This document shows positions 1-16,792 of a DNA stretch of 64,000 nt, one piece after another; the first letter of the stretch is position 1, and every line of letters starts with the position of its first letter. Where the stretch lies: assembly GCF_019375475.1 (NCBI RefSeq), contig NZ_JAHXGQ010000001.1:1054001-1118000 (forward strand). The letters are read 5' to 3'. The stretch is from Saccharothrix obliqua. GTDB lineage: Bacteria; Actinomycetota; Actinomycetes; Mycobacteriales; Pseudonocardiaceae. Below the pieces are notes generated by a model. The model was not told the DNA's origin, ran no database searches, and worked only from the letters and a program-made list of their open reading frames with translations. The translations under genes and the position numbers were made by a program.

Positions 1-1
1 A

Positions 2-443
2 ATCCTCGACACGGCGAACGACGAGCTGCGCAAGTCGATCGAGGACATCCCGCTGTTCGTGGCCGGGGAGCGTTACCGCGCCCCGGACCTGAACTTCTGG
101 GGCGTCACGTTCACCGCCGACGACACCCGGTTCTACGCCACCGCGGCGAGCCGGGGCCGCACGCACCTGGTCGAGGCCGACTACCGGTCGTGGGAGGCGC
201 GTGCGCTGCGGGACAACGTGGAGTGCCCGTCGCTGTCCCCGGACGGCACGCGGCTGGTGTTCAAGAAGCGGGTGTCGCCCGGACCGTGGCGGCTGCACGT
301 GCTGGACCTGCGAACCATGGCCGAGACCGCGCTGGCCGAGGAACGCAGCGTCGACGACCAGGCGGTGTGGCCGGACGACCGCACCGTGGCGTACCGGCAC
401 GACGGCCGCACCTGGCGGGCGCCCGCCGACGGTTCCGGGGAGG

Positions 444-457
<14 letters not shown>
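2..457 (+). CDS. TolB/PD40-type beta-propeller protein, C-terminal part
   Basis: The reading frame is open from base 2, so the gene starts outside the window; 151 residues are visible. The sequence shows repeated blade-like segments: [19 protein letters not shown], then [15 protein letters not shown], then a segment ending in WRAPADGSG. The S-x-DG-x-x-(L/I)-x-(F/Y) pattern is typical of WD40-like PD40/TolB beta propellers, which bind peptides, sugars or partner proteins. No catalytic residue can be assigned and the N-terminus (signal peptide or not) cannot be seen. It ends convergently with glgB; the two overlap by 14 bases. Fold call fairly sure, function unknown. Confidence 0.65.
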
Positions 458-2587
<2,130 letters not shown>

Positions 2588-2591
<4 letters not shown>

Positions 2592-3924
2592 CGCACTCCC
2601 TCTCCAGTGATCCGGGCGATCGACGACAGCGGCACCGTCAACCACTCCGGCCGGTTCGCGTACTCGTAGGACACCTCGTACACCGCCTTGTCCAGCTCGA
2701 ACGCCCGCAGCAGGTAGCCGCGCCCGCGCGGGTCGCCCACCGACTCGGCCGCCGCCTCCGCGTAGCCCTCGGTGAACGCCGCGCGGTTGCGCCGCGACCA
2801 CTCCAGCGCCCGCACCGCGAGCTGGTGGTCCTCCGGCTGACCGACGAGGAGCTGGTGCGCCGCGTAGTCGAAGGATCGCAGCATCCCGGCCACGTCGCGC
2901 AGCGGGGAGCGCAACGCGGTGCGCTCGGCGATCGGCGCGCCCGGCTCGCCCTCGAAGTCGATCAGCAGCCAGCCCTGCACGGTGCGCAGCACCTGGCCCA
3001 GGTGCAGGTCGCCGTGGATGTGCTGGATGGCGACCGCGCCGGGCGTGTCGCGCGCCCGGTCGAACGCCTCGCGCAACGCGGGCACGTACGGCCGCAGCTC
3101 CGGCACCGCCGCGACCACCGAGTCCAGCCGCGCCACCATGTTGCGCACCGTCCGGTCGATGTCGCCCGCGTCCGCGCGCTGCGTGCCGAGCGCGCGCTCC
3201 AGGTCGGCGTGGACGGTCGCCACGGCCTGCCCGAGGCGTTGCGCCTCGCCCGCGAAGTCGCCGCCCACCTCGTCGGCGTGCAGGTCGCCCTCCGCCATCA
3301 GGTCCCGCACGCTGGTGGTGGCCATCGCCCAGCCGTCCACGGCGTCGGGCAGGAACTGCTGGAGCATCCCGACCGTGGTCGGCTCGCCGTCCAGCTCGCC
3401 GGTGATCGAGCCCAGCGGCTGCGCGATGTGCTCGCAGCCGACGCGGTGCAGCGCGCGGTGCAGCACCAGGTCCGGGTTCTCCCCGGTGGTCAGCTTGCGG
3501 AACAGCTTCAGGATGTACTGGCTGCCGAACACCAGCGACGTGTTGCTCTGCTCGGAGGTGATCGGCCGACCACGCAGGCCCGCCTCCAGCTCCACGCCCG
3601 GTTCGTGCGCGAACCGCAACCCGTCCACCTCGGCGCCCTCGGCCACCAGGTCCAGCAGCCTGCCCGCCAGCTCGGGGTCGGCCGTCGCGTCGTAGTCCTC
3701 CGCCAGGTCGGTCACCAGGAGCTGGTACGGCGCCCGCCGGTCGGGCTGCGCCACCTCCACCACCAGGTGCACCAGCAGCGGGTCCTCGCCGAGCACGGTG
3801 GTGCGCAGCGGGCGGACCGACGTCACCGGCCGGTCCTTGCCGCCGAACCACCGCTGCGCGGGCAGCCGCTCGGGCAGTTCGGCCACCACCTTGTCGACCA
3901 GGTCGTGGGGATCGGTCACCGCGC

Positions 3925-3928
<4 letters not shown>
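2588..3928 (-). CDS. mak: maltokinase (Mak/Pep2)
   Basis: A 446-residue maltokinase that phosphorylates maltose at C1 with ATP to give maltose-1-phosphate, the GlgE donor. The C-terminal lobe has the aminoglycoside-phosphotransferase-like motifs [12 protein letters not shown] (catalytic Asp near 303) and LIDFEGEPG (metal-binding Asp near 324). The N-terminus [12 protein letters not shown] matches the start of the maltokinase N-cap domain. The chosen GTG at 3928 overlaps the treS stop (GTGA); a second in-frame GTG at 3919 would shorten it by three residues. In many actinobacteria mak is fused to treS; here they are separate but coupled. Confidence 0.93.
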
Positions 3929-5736
<1,808 letters not shown>

Positions 5737-5828
5737 CTGCTCCACCTCGTCCCACCTCGTCGGGGGTACGGTCGACCGTCCCTCGCGCCGCGGTGCGCGG
5801 GGACTGCGCGTCGAGAGTTTTCGCTGTG

Positions 5829-7808
<1,980 letters not shown>

Positions 7809-8445
7809 CGGCAGCGCCCCTCTCCTGGTGTGACGCTTGCACGGTCAAGTTTGCCCGCAGCGGTCGCACATCGCGTCACCGGGGACTCCGTACTCGCTGT
7901 TCCTACCCCGTACGGATGGTTCGCACACCAAGTCCCGCCATCAGGAACCGGATTCCCAGTCCCCGGAGTGGTTGTCACACGTACGGGCGAGCGTTGCGGC
8001 GTCCCGCCGGGTGATGATCACCTGGTGCCGCCGCGCGGGCGTGGACCATGCTGGGCGAGGCGCTTTTCGCGGTGCGGGCGCGGCGGGAACGGCGGTGTGA
8101 ACGGGGGATCAACAACACCGACCGGTCCCGGCGGACCACAGAGGAGCGTGCGTGCCGACACCACGTCGAGGGTGATCGACCCGTGCACCGGTCGGGGCGC
8201 GGCCCGCGGTGGTGCACCGCGGGCCGGCCGCCCGGGACGATCCACCGCTGTCGGGGTGCGGCGGCGCACCGCCGCCCCGGGGTCGATTCCGCCCGGGGCC
8301 GCAGCGGTGCGTTGCGGTGGGACCCGCCGACTGGGTACGAAGGAACACCCGGGCGCGGTCCGCGCAGGTCGAGCCGGATCGGTCCCGGCGTTGATTCGGG
8401 TGACCGTTGCTCCGCACCGCTGGATGGGGGATAAGGTCCGACGCC
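7809..8445. other. 637-bp divergent intergenic region between glgE and glgP
   Basis: No convincing gene: every short reading frame here is Arg/Gly/Pro-rich and lacks a ribosome site. Visible structure: a perfect 11-bp inverted repeat with a 3-base loop (arms 8201-8211 and 8215-8225, GGCCCGCGGTG), a second GC hairpin around 8256-8280, the palindrome CCGTACGG at 7908-7915, and one TGATCACC near 8016. The glgP promoter lies at the right end. Any glucan-responsive operators for the two divergent units should be here, but I cannot name one. Confidence 0.6.
8407..8437 (+). promoter_or_regulatory. candidate glgP promoter, leaderless type
   Basis: TTGCTC at 8407-8412 and TAAGGT at 8432-8437 are 19 bases apart. 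The second fits the actinobacterial -10 pattern TA-N3-T and ends 8 bases before the glgP ATG, so the transcript would begin at or next to the start codon. Inferred from pattern only. Confidence 0.45.
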
Positions 8446-11016
8446 ATGCGAGCACTCCGCCGGTTCACCGTCCGGGCCAGCCTGCCAGAGCCGCTGTCCG
8501 CACTGGGCACGCTCGCCACGAACCTGCGCTGGACGTGGCACCAGCCGACCCAGGACCTGTTCGCCTCCATCGAACCCGCGCTCTGGTCGCGGGACGCCGA
8601 CCCGCTGCGGCTGCTGTCCACGGTCGCGCCGGAGCGGCTGGAGGCGTTGGCGCGCGACGAGCAGTTCCTCGCCCACACCCGCGCCCTCGCCGACGACCTC
8701 ACCCGCTACACCAGCGGCCCGCGCTGGTTCCAGCGCCGCCAGGACGAGGTGCGGCAGCGGCGCGAGCGCGGCGACCACGCGCTGAGCCCGCTGCCGACGG
8801 CCGTCGCCTACTTCTCCATGGAGTTCGGCGTCACCGAGGCCCTGCCGAACTACTCGGGCGGCCTGGGCGTGCTGGCGGGCGACCACCTCAAGGCCGCGTC
8901 CGACCTCGGCGTGCCGCTGATCGCCGTGGGCCTGCTCTACCGGTCCGGCTACTTCCGCCAGGCGTTGTCCCTGGACGGCTGGCAGATCGAGCACTACCCG
9001 GTGCTCGACCCGCGCGGCCTGCCGCTGGAGCTGCTGACCGAGCCGTCCGGCGCGCCGATCCTGGTGCACGTGGCCATGCCCGGCGACCGCGTGCTGCGCG
9101 CGAAGGTCTGGAAGGCGCAGGTCGGCCGCATCCCGCTGCTGCTGCTCGACTCCGACGTCGAGGAGAACGACGAGGACCTGCGCGGCGTCACGGACCGCCT
9201 GTACGGCGGCGACCAGGACCACCGCATCCGGCAGGAGATCCTGGCCGGCGTGGGCGGCGTGCGCGCCGTGCGCACGTTCTGCGAGCTGACCGGCCACCCG
9301 AGCCCCGAGGTGTTCCACACCAACGAGGGCCACGCGGGCTTCCTCGGCCTGGAGCGCATCCGCGAGCTGGTCACCGGCGCGGGGCTCGACTTCGACCAGG
9401 CGCTGGCGGCGGTGCGGGCGGGCACCGTGTTCACCACGCACACCCCCGTGCCCGCGGGCATCGACCGGTTCCCGGTGGACCTCGTGCAGCACTACTTCGG
9501 CGCGGAGACGCTGCTGCCGGGCGTGAGCACGCAGCGCATCCTCGCGCTGGGCGCGGAGGAGAACCCGGGCCTGTTCAACATGGCCCACATGGGCCTGCGG
9601 CTGGCGCAGCGGGCGAACGGCGTGTCGAAGCTGCACGGCGAGGTCAGCCGGGAGATGTTCCGCGGCCTGTGGCCGGGTTTCGACGTGACCGAGGTGCCGA
9701 TCGGGTCGGTGACCAACGGCGTGCACGGCCCGACCTGGGCGGCGGGTGAGATGAGCCGCCTGCTCGGGGAGTCCGACGACGCGGGTGTCGGGCTGCGCGG
9801 TTTCGAGCCGGTCACCGACCAGCGGCTGTGGGAGCTGCGCAACGACCTGCGCCGCAAGCTGGTGGACGAGGTGCGCCGCCGCACCCGGCTGTCGTGGCTC
9901 CAGCGCGGCGCGTCCGCCCTGGAGCTGGGGTGGACCGACGCGGTGTTCGACCCCGACGTGCTGACCGTCGGCTTCGCCCGGCGCGTGCCCACGTACAAGC
10001 GGCTCACGCTGATGCTGCGCGACCCGGAGCGGCTGCGTGCGCTCCTGCTGCACCCGGAGCGGCCGGTGCAGCTGGTGGTGGCGGGCAAGTCGCACCCGGC
10101 CGACGACGGCGGCAAGGCGTTGATCCAGCAGATCGTGCGGTTCGCGGACGACGCGGGCGTGCGCCACCGGATCGTGTTCCTGCCGGACTACGACATGTCG
10201 ATGGCCCGCTACCTGTACTGGGGCTGCGACGTGTGGCTGAACAACCCGATGCGACCGCTGGAGGCGTGCGGCACGTCGGGCATGAAGTCGGCGCTCAACG
10301 GCGGACTGAACCTGTCCATCCGCGACGGCTGGTGGGACGAGCTGTACGACGGCAGCAACGGCTGGGCCATCCCCACCGCGGACGGCGTCACCGACCCGAC
10401 CCGCCGCGACGACCTGGAGGCGGCGGCCCTCTACGACCTGCTGGGCAGCCAGGTCGCGCCGCTGTTCTACGACCGCGGCGACAACGGCGTGCCCACCCGC
10501 TGGCTGGCCATGGTGCGGCACACCCTGGCCTCGCTGGGCCCGGCGGTGCAGGCGTCGCGCATGGTGCGCGAGTACGTGGAGAACCTGTACGCACCGGCCG
10601 CCGCGTCGGCGGGTTCGGTGGTGGGTGACGGCTTCCGCGGCGCGAAGGAGCTGGCGGCGTACCGGCACCGGTTGCGCGCGGCGTGGCCGCGGGTCCGCGT
10701 GCTGGAATCCGAGATGTCGTTGAACGGCTCCACCGCGCCGCTGCTCGGCACGCCGGTCGAGGTGCGGGCGCGGGTCGAGCTGGCCGGGCTGGAACCGTCC
10801 GAGGTGGACGTGCAGGTCGTGCTCGGCAAGGTCGGCGACTCGGACGAGCTGTACGACGTGGTCACCCGGACCATGCGGTACGCGGGCAACGGCAACTACG
10901 AGATCGAGGTGCCGCTGCCGCACGCGGGCGCGGTGGGCTACACGGTGCGCGTGCTGCCGCACCACGACCTGCTCGCGTCACCGGCCGAACTCGGTCGGGT
11001 CGTGCTGGCCGGTTAA
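8446..11016 (+). CDS. glgP: alpha-glucan phosphorylase GlgP (long actinobacterial form)
   Basis: An 856-residue phosphorylase releasing glucose-1-phosphate from alpha-1,4-glucans. The N-terminus SLPEPLSALGTLATNLRWTW is the DUF3417 domain typical of this subfamily. PYFSMEFG-like AYFSMEFGVTEALPNYSGGLG follows, then VFHTNEGHAGFLGLER and, near residue 612, GTSGMKSALNGGLN, which carries the lysine expected to bind pyridoxal phosphate. The ATG at 8446 starts at the conserved domain boundary; the frame extends 13 codons upstream but those residues are not conserved-looking. Divergent from glgE. Confidence 0.93.
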   Translation: MRALRRFTVRASLPEPLSALGTLATNLRWTWHQPTQDLFASIEPALWSRDADPLRLLSTVAPERLEALARDEQFLAHTRALADDLTRYTSGPRWFQRRQDEVRQRRERGDHALSPLPTAVAYFSMEFGVTEALPNYSGGLGVLAGDHLKAASDLGVPLIAVGLLYRSGYFRQALSLDGWQIEHYPVLDPRGLPLELLTEPSGAPILVHVAMPGDRVLRAKVWKAQVGRIPLLLLDSDVEENDEDLRGVTDRLYGGDQDHRIRQEILAGVGGVRAVRTFCELTGHPSPEVFHTNEGHAGFLGLERIRELVTGAGLDFDQALAAVRAGTVFTTHTPVPAGIDRFPVDLVQHYFGAETLLPGVSTQRILALGAEENPGLFNMAHMGLRLAQRANGVSKLHGEVSREMFRGLWPGFDVTEVPIGSVTNGVHGPTWAAGEMSRLLGESDDAGVGLRGFEPVTDQRLWELRNDLRRKLVDEVRRRTRLSWLQRGASALELGWTDAVFDPDVLTVGFARRVPTYKRLTLMLRDPERLRALLLHPERPVQLVVAGKSHPADDGGKALIQQIVRFADDAGVRHRIVFLPDYDMSMARYLYWGCDVWLNNPMRPLEACGTSGMKSALNGGLNLSIRDGWWDELYDGSNGWAIPTADGVTDPTRRDDLEAAALYDLLGSQVAPLFYDRGDNGVPTRWLAMVRHTLASLGPAVQASRMVREYVENLYAPAAASAGSVVGDGFRGAKELAAYRHRLRAAWPRVRVLESEMSLNGSTAPLLGTPVEVRARVELAGLEPSEVDVQVVLGKVGDSDELYDVVTRTMRYAGNGNYEIEVPLPHAGAVGYTVRVLPHHDLLASPAELGRVVLAG

Positions 11017-11030
11017 ACACCGGATGTGCC

Positions 11031-11058
11031 CCCGTGGTCCGGTCCGCCGGGCCACGGG
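11031..11058 (+). terminator. hairpin after glgP
   Basis: Arms CCCGTGGTCCGG (11031-11042) and CCGGGCCACGGG (11047-11058) pair over 12 bases with one T-G wobble and a 4-base loop, 14 bases past the glgP stop. No T-run follows, as is common for actinomycete terminators. Confidence 0.6.
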
Positions 11059-11519
11059 CGCGCGGAGGCCGCGTCACGTCGGGTGCGCGGCACTTCGCCG
11101 ACCTGCCGTTGTCACGGGTCGTGACAAGCGAACGGGGGCCGTTCGTCAGCGCAACCGGTGAACTCTCGACCGGCCCTTGTCGCCGGTCCGTCCGGTGTGG
11201 ACCGTCGTCGGCGGGTTGATCACCGAACGTCACGCCGTTCACGCGTGATCACGAGTGCTGGGCCGGCGGGGTGGAGCGGCTGGACGCGGGTGATCACCCT
11301 CCGCTGCCCGCAGTGCGGCGGTATTCCGCTGTGCCCGCCCGTTCACCTCCGCCATCACGCTTCCGGTGGGCACTCCGCGTCGTTCCGTGATCACCTGGAA
11401 GTGCGATCCGATCACCGCGTTCCCGCATTCGTGAGTAACGTCGGTGCCGCCGGGAGAGCGCGGCGGGGGAATACCGCCGGGCCGCCGGGATTGTTGCGCA
11501 TCCCTAGGGAGAATAACGC
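11059..11519. promoter_or_regulatory. 461-bp gene-free stretch with four TGATCAC palindrome sites
   Basis: No gene is supported here. It contains TTGATCAC at 11217-11224, CGTGATCACG at 11244-11253 (perfect), GGGTGATCACCC at 11288-11299 (perfect 12 bp) and GTGATCAC at 11387-11394, all upstream of the secreted Gly/Asn-rich protein. A further CCGATCACCG lies near 11409. Four copies of an 8-bp palindrome in 180 bases is far above chance and suggests an operator cluster. The regulator is unknown. Confidence 0.45.
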
Positions 11520-11858
11520 ATGATCAAGAAGGCGTTCCTCGTCGCCGTCGCGGCGCTCGGGGTCGGTTTGCTCGGGTCGCCCGCGCACGCGGATTCCGCG
11601 CCGAACAAGGACCTGCTGGACACCCAGCTGTTCGCGGTGACCGTGAAGACGCTGGCCGACAACACGTGGAACGAAGGCAACGGCAACATCTCCGGCGCGG
11701 GCAACATCGGCGGCAACGGCAACAACGTGGGCAACAACAACAACGGCGGCAACGGCAACAGCAACGGCGGCGCGGGCAACATCATCGGCCCCGGCAACCA
11801 CGGCGGGAACGGCAGCGGCAACTCCGTGACGCCACCGTGGGTCAACCTGGTCGGCTGA
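11520..11858 (+). CDS. small secreted Gly/Asn-rich protein
   Basis: A 112-residue protein with a clear signal peptide: Lys-Lys at 3-4, a hydrophobic core AFLVAVAALGVGLLG, and a cleavage site after Ala-His-Ala at residue 24. The mature part has a short region (DLLDTQLFAVTVKTLAD) and then about 50 residues of GN repeats such as GNGNISGAGNIGGNGNN and GNNNNGGNGNSNGG, ending PPWVNLVG. AGGGAGAA lies 7 bases before the ATG. I do not recognise a family. The repeat region would be extended or amyloid-like, so a cell-surface structural role is possible but unproven. It stands alone between two terminator-like hairpins. Confidence 0.75.
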   Translation: MIKKAFLVAVAALGVGLLGSPAHADSAPNKDLLDTQLFAVTVKTLADNTWNEGNGNISGAGNIGGNGNNVGNNNNGGNGNSNGGAGNIIGPGNHGGNGSGNSVTPPWVNLVG

Positions 11859-11937
11859 CCGGCACGCGGTACCCGGCGGACTCTCCGCCGCCGGGCACCA
11901 CGCCGCCTCCCGGGTTTCCCGGGAATTCACGGACCGC

Positions 11938-11966
11938 GGCACCGCACCCGCCCTCGGTGCGGTGCC
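11938..11966. terminator. bidirectional terminator hairpin
   Basis: Perfect 11-bp stem: GGCACCGCACC (11938-11948) and GGTGCGGTGCC (11956-11966), loop of 7, between the convergent ends of the secreted protein gene and the TPR gene. A smaller stem TCCCGGG/CCCGGGA sits at 11908-11924. Confidence 0.65.
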
Positions 11967-11980
11967 GCCCCCTTTTCCGG

Positions 11981-13189
11981 TCAGCTGATCGAAAGGCGGG
12001 CCGCGGTTTCCGCGACGCGGGGCAGCCATTCGGCCAGTGCGCGTGCTTCGGTGAGCGTGCGGCGCGCCGCCGCGTTGTCACCGGCGGCCATCTGCGCGCG
12101 GGCGATGGTGGCGAGCGCGTCCGCCCGGCCGAGCGCGCTCTCACTCGTGTGCTTCGCCTGGGTGGCGAGTTCGATCGCGCGGTCCGGTTCCTGTTCCAGC
12201 AGGGCGAGCTGCGCCAACGTGCCGGTGCACCGGTACTTCGGGTAACCGAGCTGGACGGCGCCGTCCGCCGCCCGCCGCGCCGCGCCCATCCCGACCTCCA
12301 CCGGCAACTGGCCCGCTTCCATGGCGTTGGCCGTGGAACTGGCCATTTCCGCCATCACGAACGCCATGTCCCGCTGGTCCAGGTCGGTGCGGCCGACGAG
12401 CTTGCTCACCAGGTGCAGGGCCTCGGCGTAGCGGGTGCGCATGGTGAGCACCGCGACCTGCGAGCCGATGGCCACCAGCAGGGTCGGGTGCGTGGCGACC
12501 AGCTCGGCGGCGACCCGTTCGGCCCGGTCCAGGTCGCCCACCGCGAGCGCGTCGGACACCTCGTTCACCATCGGCGTGGCCTCGTACTCCTCGACCACCC
12601 GGCCGGTGAGGCGCGGCAGCCGGAACAGGAACCAGCCCGCCGACGTGCCGCCCGCGCCCCGCCGCGGCAGCAGGCCGTGCAGCAGCACGGCCGAGGAGGC
12701 GAGCGCGACACCCCGGCCGAGCGGTGATCCCGCGAGCAGCACCCACGTCGCCGCCACGGCGAGCCCGGTGATCAGGACCGAGGTGAGGGAGGTCAGCCAC
12801 AGGCGGCGGCGCACCGGCGCGCGCACCGACGTGAGACCGACCGACAGGATGAGCGGCACGTTCCGCAACACCACCCGCCGCCGCGGCGAGTTCCAGGTGC
12901 GCACCTCGCCACCGACGCCGATGACGAGCGACGAAACCCGAACCCGCCACACCGCCGCGCCCGCCAGCAGGCCGAGCTGCAACAACGCCATGCCGGCGAG
13001 CAGCCCGCACGCGGCCCCGACGAGACTCGCCGCCCACGCGCCCGGCTCCCGGACGACCAGCCCGATGACGACCAGCGCCGCCAGCACCTTCCACACAAGC
13101 GTGCTGACGCGGGCGGCGCGGCCCCGGTTCCCCGCACCGGCGGCTGGGTCGAGCCGTGCGCGTACGCGGGACCACGACGGGGACGTCAT
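11981..13189 (-). CDS. membrane protein with C-terminal TPR-like domain
   Basis: About 402 residues from the ATG at 13189 (other possible starts: ATG at 13225 and GTG at 13108; none has a good ribosome site). The first half has four or five hydrophobic segments, for example WKVLAALVVIGLVV, AASLVGAACGLLAGMALLQ and SLTSVLITGLAVAATWVLL. From about residue 215 the protein becomes soluble and alpha-helical, with alternating Ala/Leu/Glu patterns like tetratricopeptide repeats. The layout resembles actinobacterial M50-like membrane proteins with TPR tails, but no HExxH is visible, so a protease role is not supported. Isolated gene; function unknown. Confidence 0.6.
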   Translation of the reverse strand: MTSPSWSRVRARLDPAAGAGNRGRAARVSTLVWKVLAALVVIGLVVREPGAWAASLVGAACGLLAGMALLQLGLLAGAAVWRVRVSSLVIGVGGEVRTWNSPRRRVVLRNVPLILSVGLTSVRAPVRRRLWLTSLTSVLITGLAVAATWVLLAGSPLGRGVALASSAVLLHGLLPRRGAGGTSAGWFLFRLPRLTGRVVEEYEATPMVNEVSDALAVGDLDRAERVAAELVATHPTLLVAIGSQVAVLTMRTRYAEALHLVSKLVGRTDLDQRDMAFVMAEMASSTANAMEAGQLPVEVGMGAARRAADGAVQLGYPKYRCTGTLAQLALLEQEPDRAIELATQAKHTSESALGRADALATIARAQMAAGDNAAARRTLTEARALAEWLPRVAETAARLSIS

Positions 13190-13335
13190 CCCGGGCGGCG
13201 TGGCGTACCCCGACTTCCTGCGCATGAATCGCGCCGCGGCAGTGAAGGCGGCCGGACTCCCGCCGCCGCCGGAGCCCGGCGGCGGGCATCCGCGTGCCCG
13301 CGAACAGTCGCCGGCCGGGGGCAGCGGCCGAGCGG

Positions 13336-13722
13336 TCAGGTGATGGCGGGGGTGGCGCCCGGGCGCACCGGCAGGCCGGCCGCCGCGTACGCGCGGAAGC
13401 CGCCGACCAGGTCGGTGGCGTTCGGGAGGCCGACCCGTTGCAGGTCGCGTGCGGCGAGGCTGGAGGCGTACCCCTCGTTGCACAGGACGACCACGGTGGT
13501 GCCCGCGTCGAAACCCGGGATCCGGTGGTCGCCGCCCGGGTCGAGCCGCCACTCCAGCACGATCCGCTCCACCGGCACGGAACCCGGCACCTCGCCCTCG
13601 GCGAGCCGGTTGTGGTGTGGTCGGATGTCCACGACCAGGGCGTCGGCGAGCCCGGCCAGCTCCTCCGGCGCGACCCGGCGCAAGCCGGCCCGCGCCTCCG
13701 CCAACAACGTCTCCGCGCTCAC
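13336..13722 (-). CDS. rhodanese-like sulfurtransferase domain protein
   Basis: A 128-residue single-domain rhodanese. DALVVDIRPHHNRLAEGEVPGSVPV is the N-terminal CH2A-like motif, and VVLCNEGYASSLAARDL holds the active-site loop with Cys near 88 (C-N-E-G-Y-A-S). The GTG start at 13722 has AGGAGGGG six bases upstream and overlaps the preceding stop (GTGA), so it is translationally coupled to the cysteine dioxygenase. The pairing suggests handling of persulfide or sulfite sulfur released during cysteine breakdown (inference from context). Confidence 0.87.
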   Translation of the reverse strand: MSAETLLAEARAGLRRVAPEELAGLADALVVDIRPHHNRLAEGEVPGSVPVERIVLEWRLDPGGDHRIPGFDAGTTVVVLCNEGYASSLAARDLQRVGLPNATDLVGGFRAYAAAGLPVRPGATPAIT

Positions 13723-14297
13723 GGCCCCTCCTGGTCGGCGAGCACCCGGAGCTGCTCCAGCGGCAGGCGCTGGGCGGGCAGCGGCGGGATCTCGGCCGGG
13801 ATGTCGAGCAGACTCGGGTACTCCCGGGTCGGCACCAGCGGTGGCGAGTAGGCGTGCACGCTCGACGCGCCCACCACGCCCTTGTTGATCACTTGGTGGG
13901 CCCGGCCGGCACCGAACCCGATCGCGGAGCCCACGCCCCGCGCGGCGGACCGGACGGGACCGCCCGGGTAACGGTAGTCCTCGGCCAGCTCGCCGGTGAG
14001 GACGGTGAACGAGCCCGCCGCGCCGCCGTGGTCGTGCGGCTCGGTGCCCTGACCGGGCAGCCAGGACAGCAGCCACAGCTCGACGCCCTCGGTGAGGCCG
14101 AGCCGGGCCCACCACCGGCGTTCCGGGTCGAATTCGAGGATCGACAGCAGTCGGGTGGTCAATTCGCTCGCCACGAACGACGTGAGATCGCGGAGTTCCC
14201 GCGGGGTCCACAATTCACGGGTCGGCTGAATGAGGTCGCGCAACAGCGGGACGTCCAACGCGGGGTGGAGGTCGGCGTGCGGGAGAACGGTGGTCAA
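13719..14297 (-). CDS. cysteine dioxygenase family protein
   Basis: A 192-residue cupin of the type I cysteine dioxygenase family, which oxidises cysteine to cysteinesulfinate with Fe(II) and O2. The metal-ligand pattern EPHDHGGAAGSFTVLTGEL supplies two His, and GRAHQVIN the third. The start is a TTG at 14297 with AGGAG six bases upstream; no ATG/GTG fits. It overlaps the rhodanese gene by 4 bases. A cysteine-containing leader peptide lies 79 bases upstream on the same strand, so cysteine-dependent control is likely. Confidence 0.87.
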   Translation of the reverse strand: MTTVLPHADLHPALDVPLLRDLIQPTRELWTPRELRDLTSFVASELTTRLLSILEFDPERRWWARLGLTEGVELWLLSWLPGQGTEPHDHGGAAGSFTVLTGELAEDYRYPGGPVRSAARGVGSAIGFGAGRAHQVINKGVVGASSVHAYSPPLVPTREYPSLLDIPAEIPPLPAQRLPLEQLRVLADQEGP

Positions 14298-14376
14298 AAC
14301 GCGCTCCTGATGGCTACGAAATCGTGCGGGGTAGCGATCGAGACGCGACGGGGCAGTGCGGGACCGGACCGGCCGG

Positions 14377-14475
14377 TCAGGTGCCGCTGCCGCGCCGCGT
14401 CCGGCTACACCCGCACGACGCCACGAGGAGGAGGTCGATCGTGCGGTCACGCCAAGTGAGCAACGGACGGGCCAC
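14377..14475 (-). CDS. leader peptide (cysteine-type attenuator) upstream of cysteine dioxygenase
   Basis: A 32-codon frame starting GTG at 14475 and ending TGA at 14377-14379. Its core reads WRDRTIDLLLVASCGCSR, matching the R-x-x-(I/V)-D-L-x-x-V-A-S-x-x-C pattern of short leader peptides found before sulfur and cysteine genes in actinobacteria. Two Cys codons (TGC, TGT) are separated by one Gly. CACTAT at 14482-14487 ends 6 bases before the GTG, suggesting a leaderless transcript. The palindrome GACCGGCCGGTC at 14367-14378 overlaps the stop codon. A TTG at 14463 is an alternative start (28 residues). Known members act by ribosome stalling at Cys codons; action here is inferred. Confidence 0.6.
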   Translation of the reverse strand: MARPLLTWRDRTIDLLLVASCGCSRTRRGSGT

Positions 14476-14558
14476 GACGGCATAGTGCCACGCGGTCCGC
14501 CCCCCGCGCACCCGCTCTCACCAGCCAAGATTGCGTCGGGAACCGAGCAAACCGACGG

Positions 14559-16676
<2,118 letters not shown>

Positions 16677-16792
16677 ACCCCCGATCCTCCCAGGATCGGG
16701 CCCGCCGTTGGGGACGACGGCCCTGCCGCCCCCGCGCGTCGGGCGTTGCACGAGAATGGCGGCGGCGACGCATCGACGGGGCGAGGACAGGC

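Noticed and set aside
11981-13225. M50 site-2 protease call for the membrane-TPR protein
   Set aside because: Topology is similar but no HExxH zinc motif is present.
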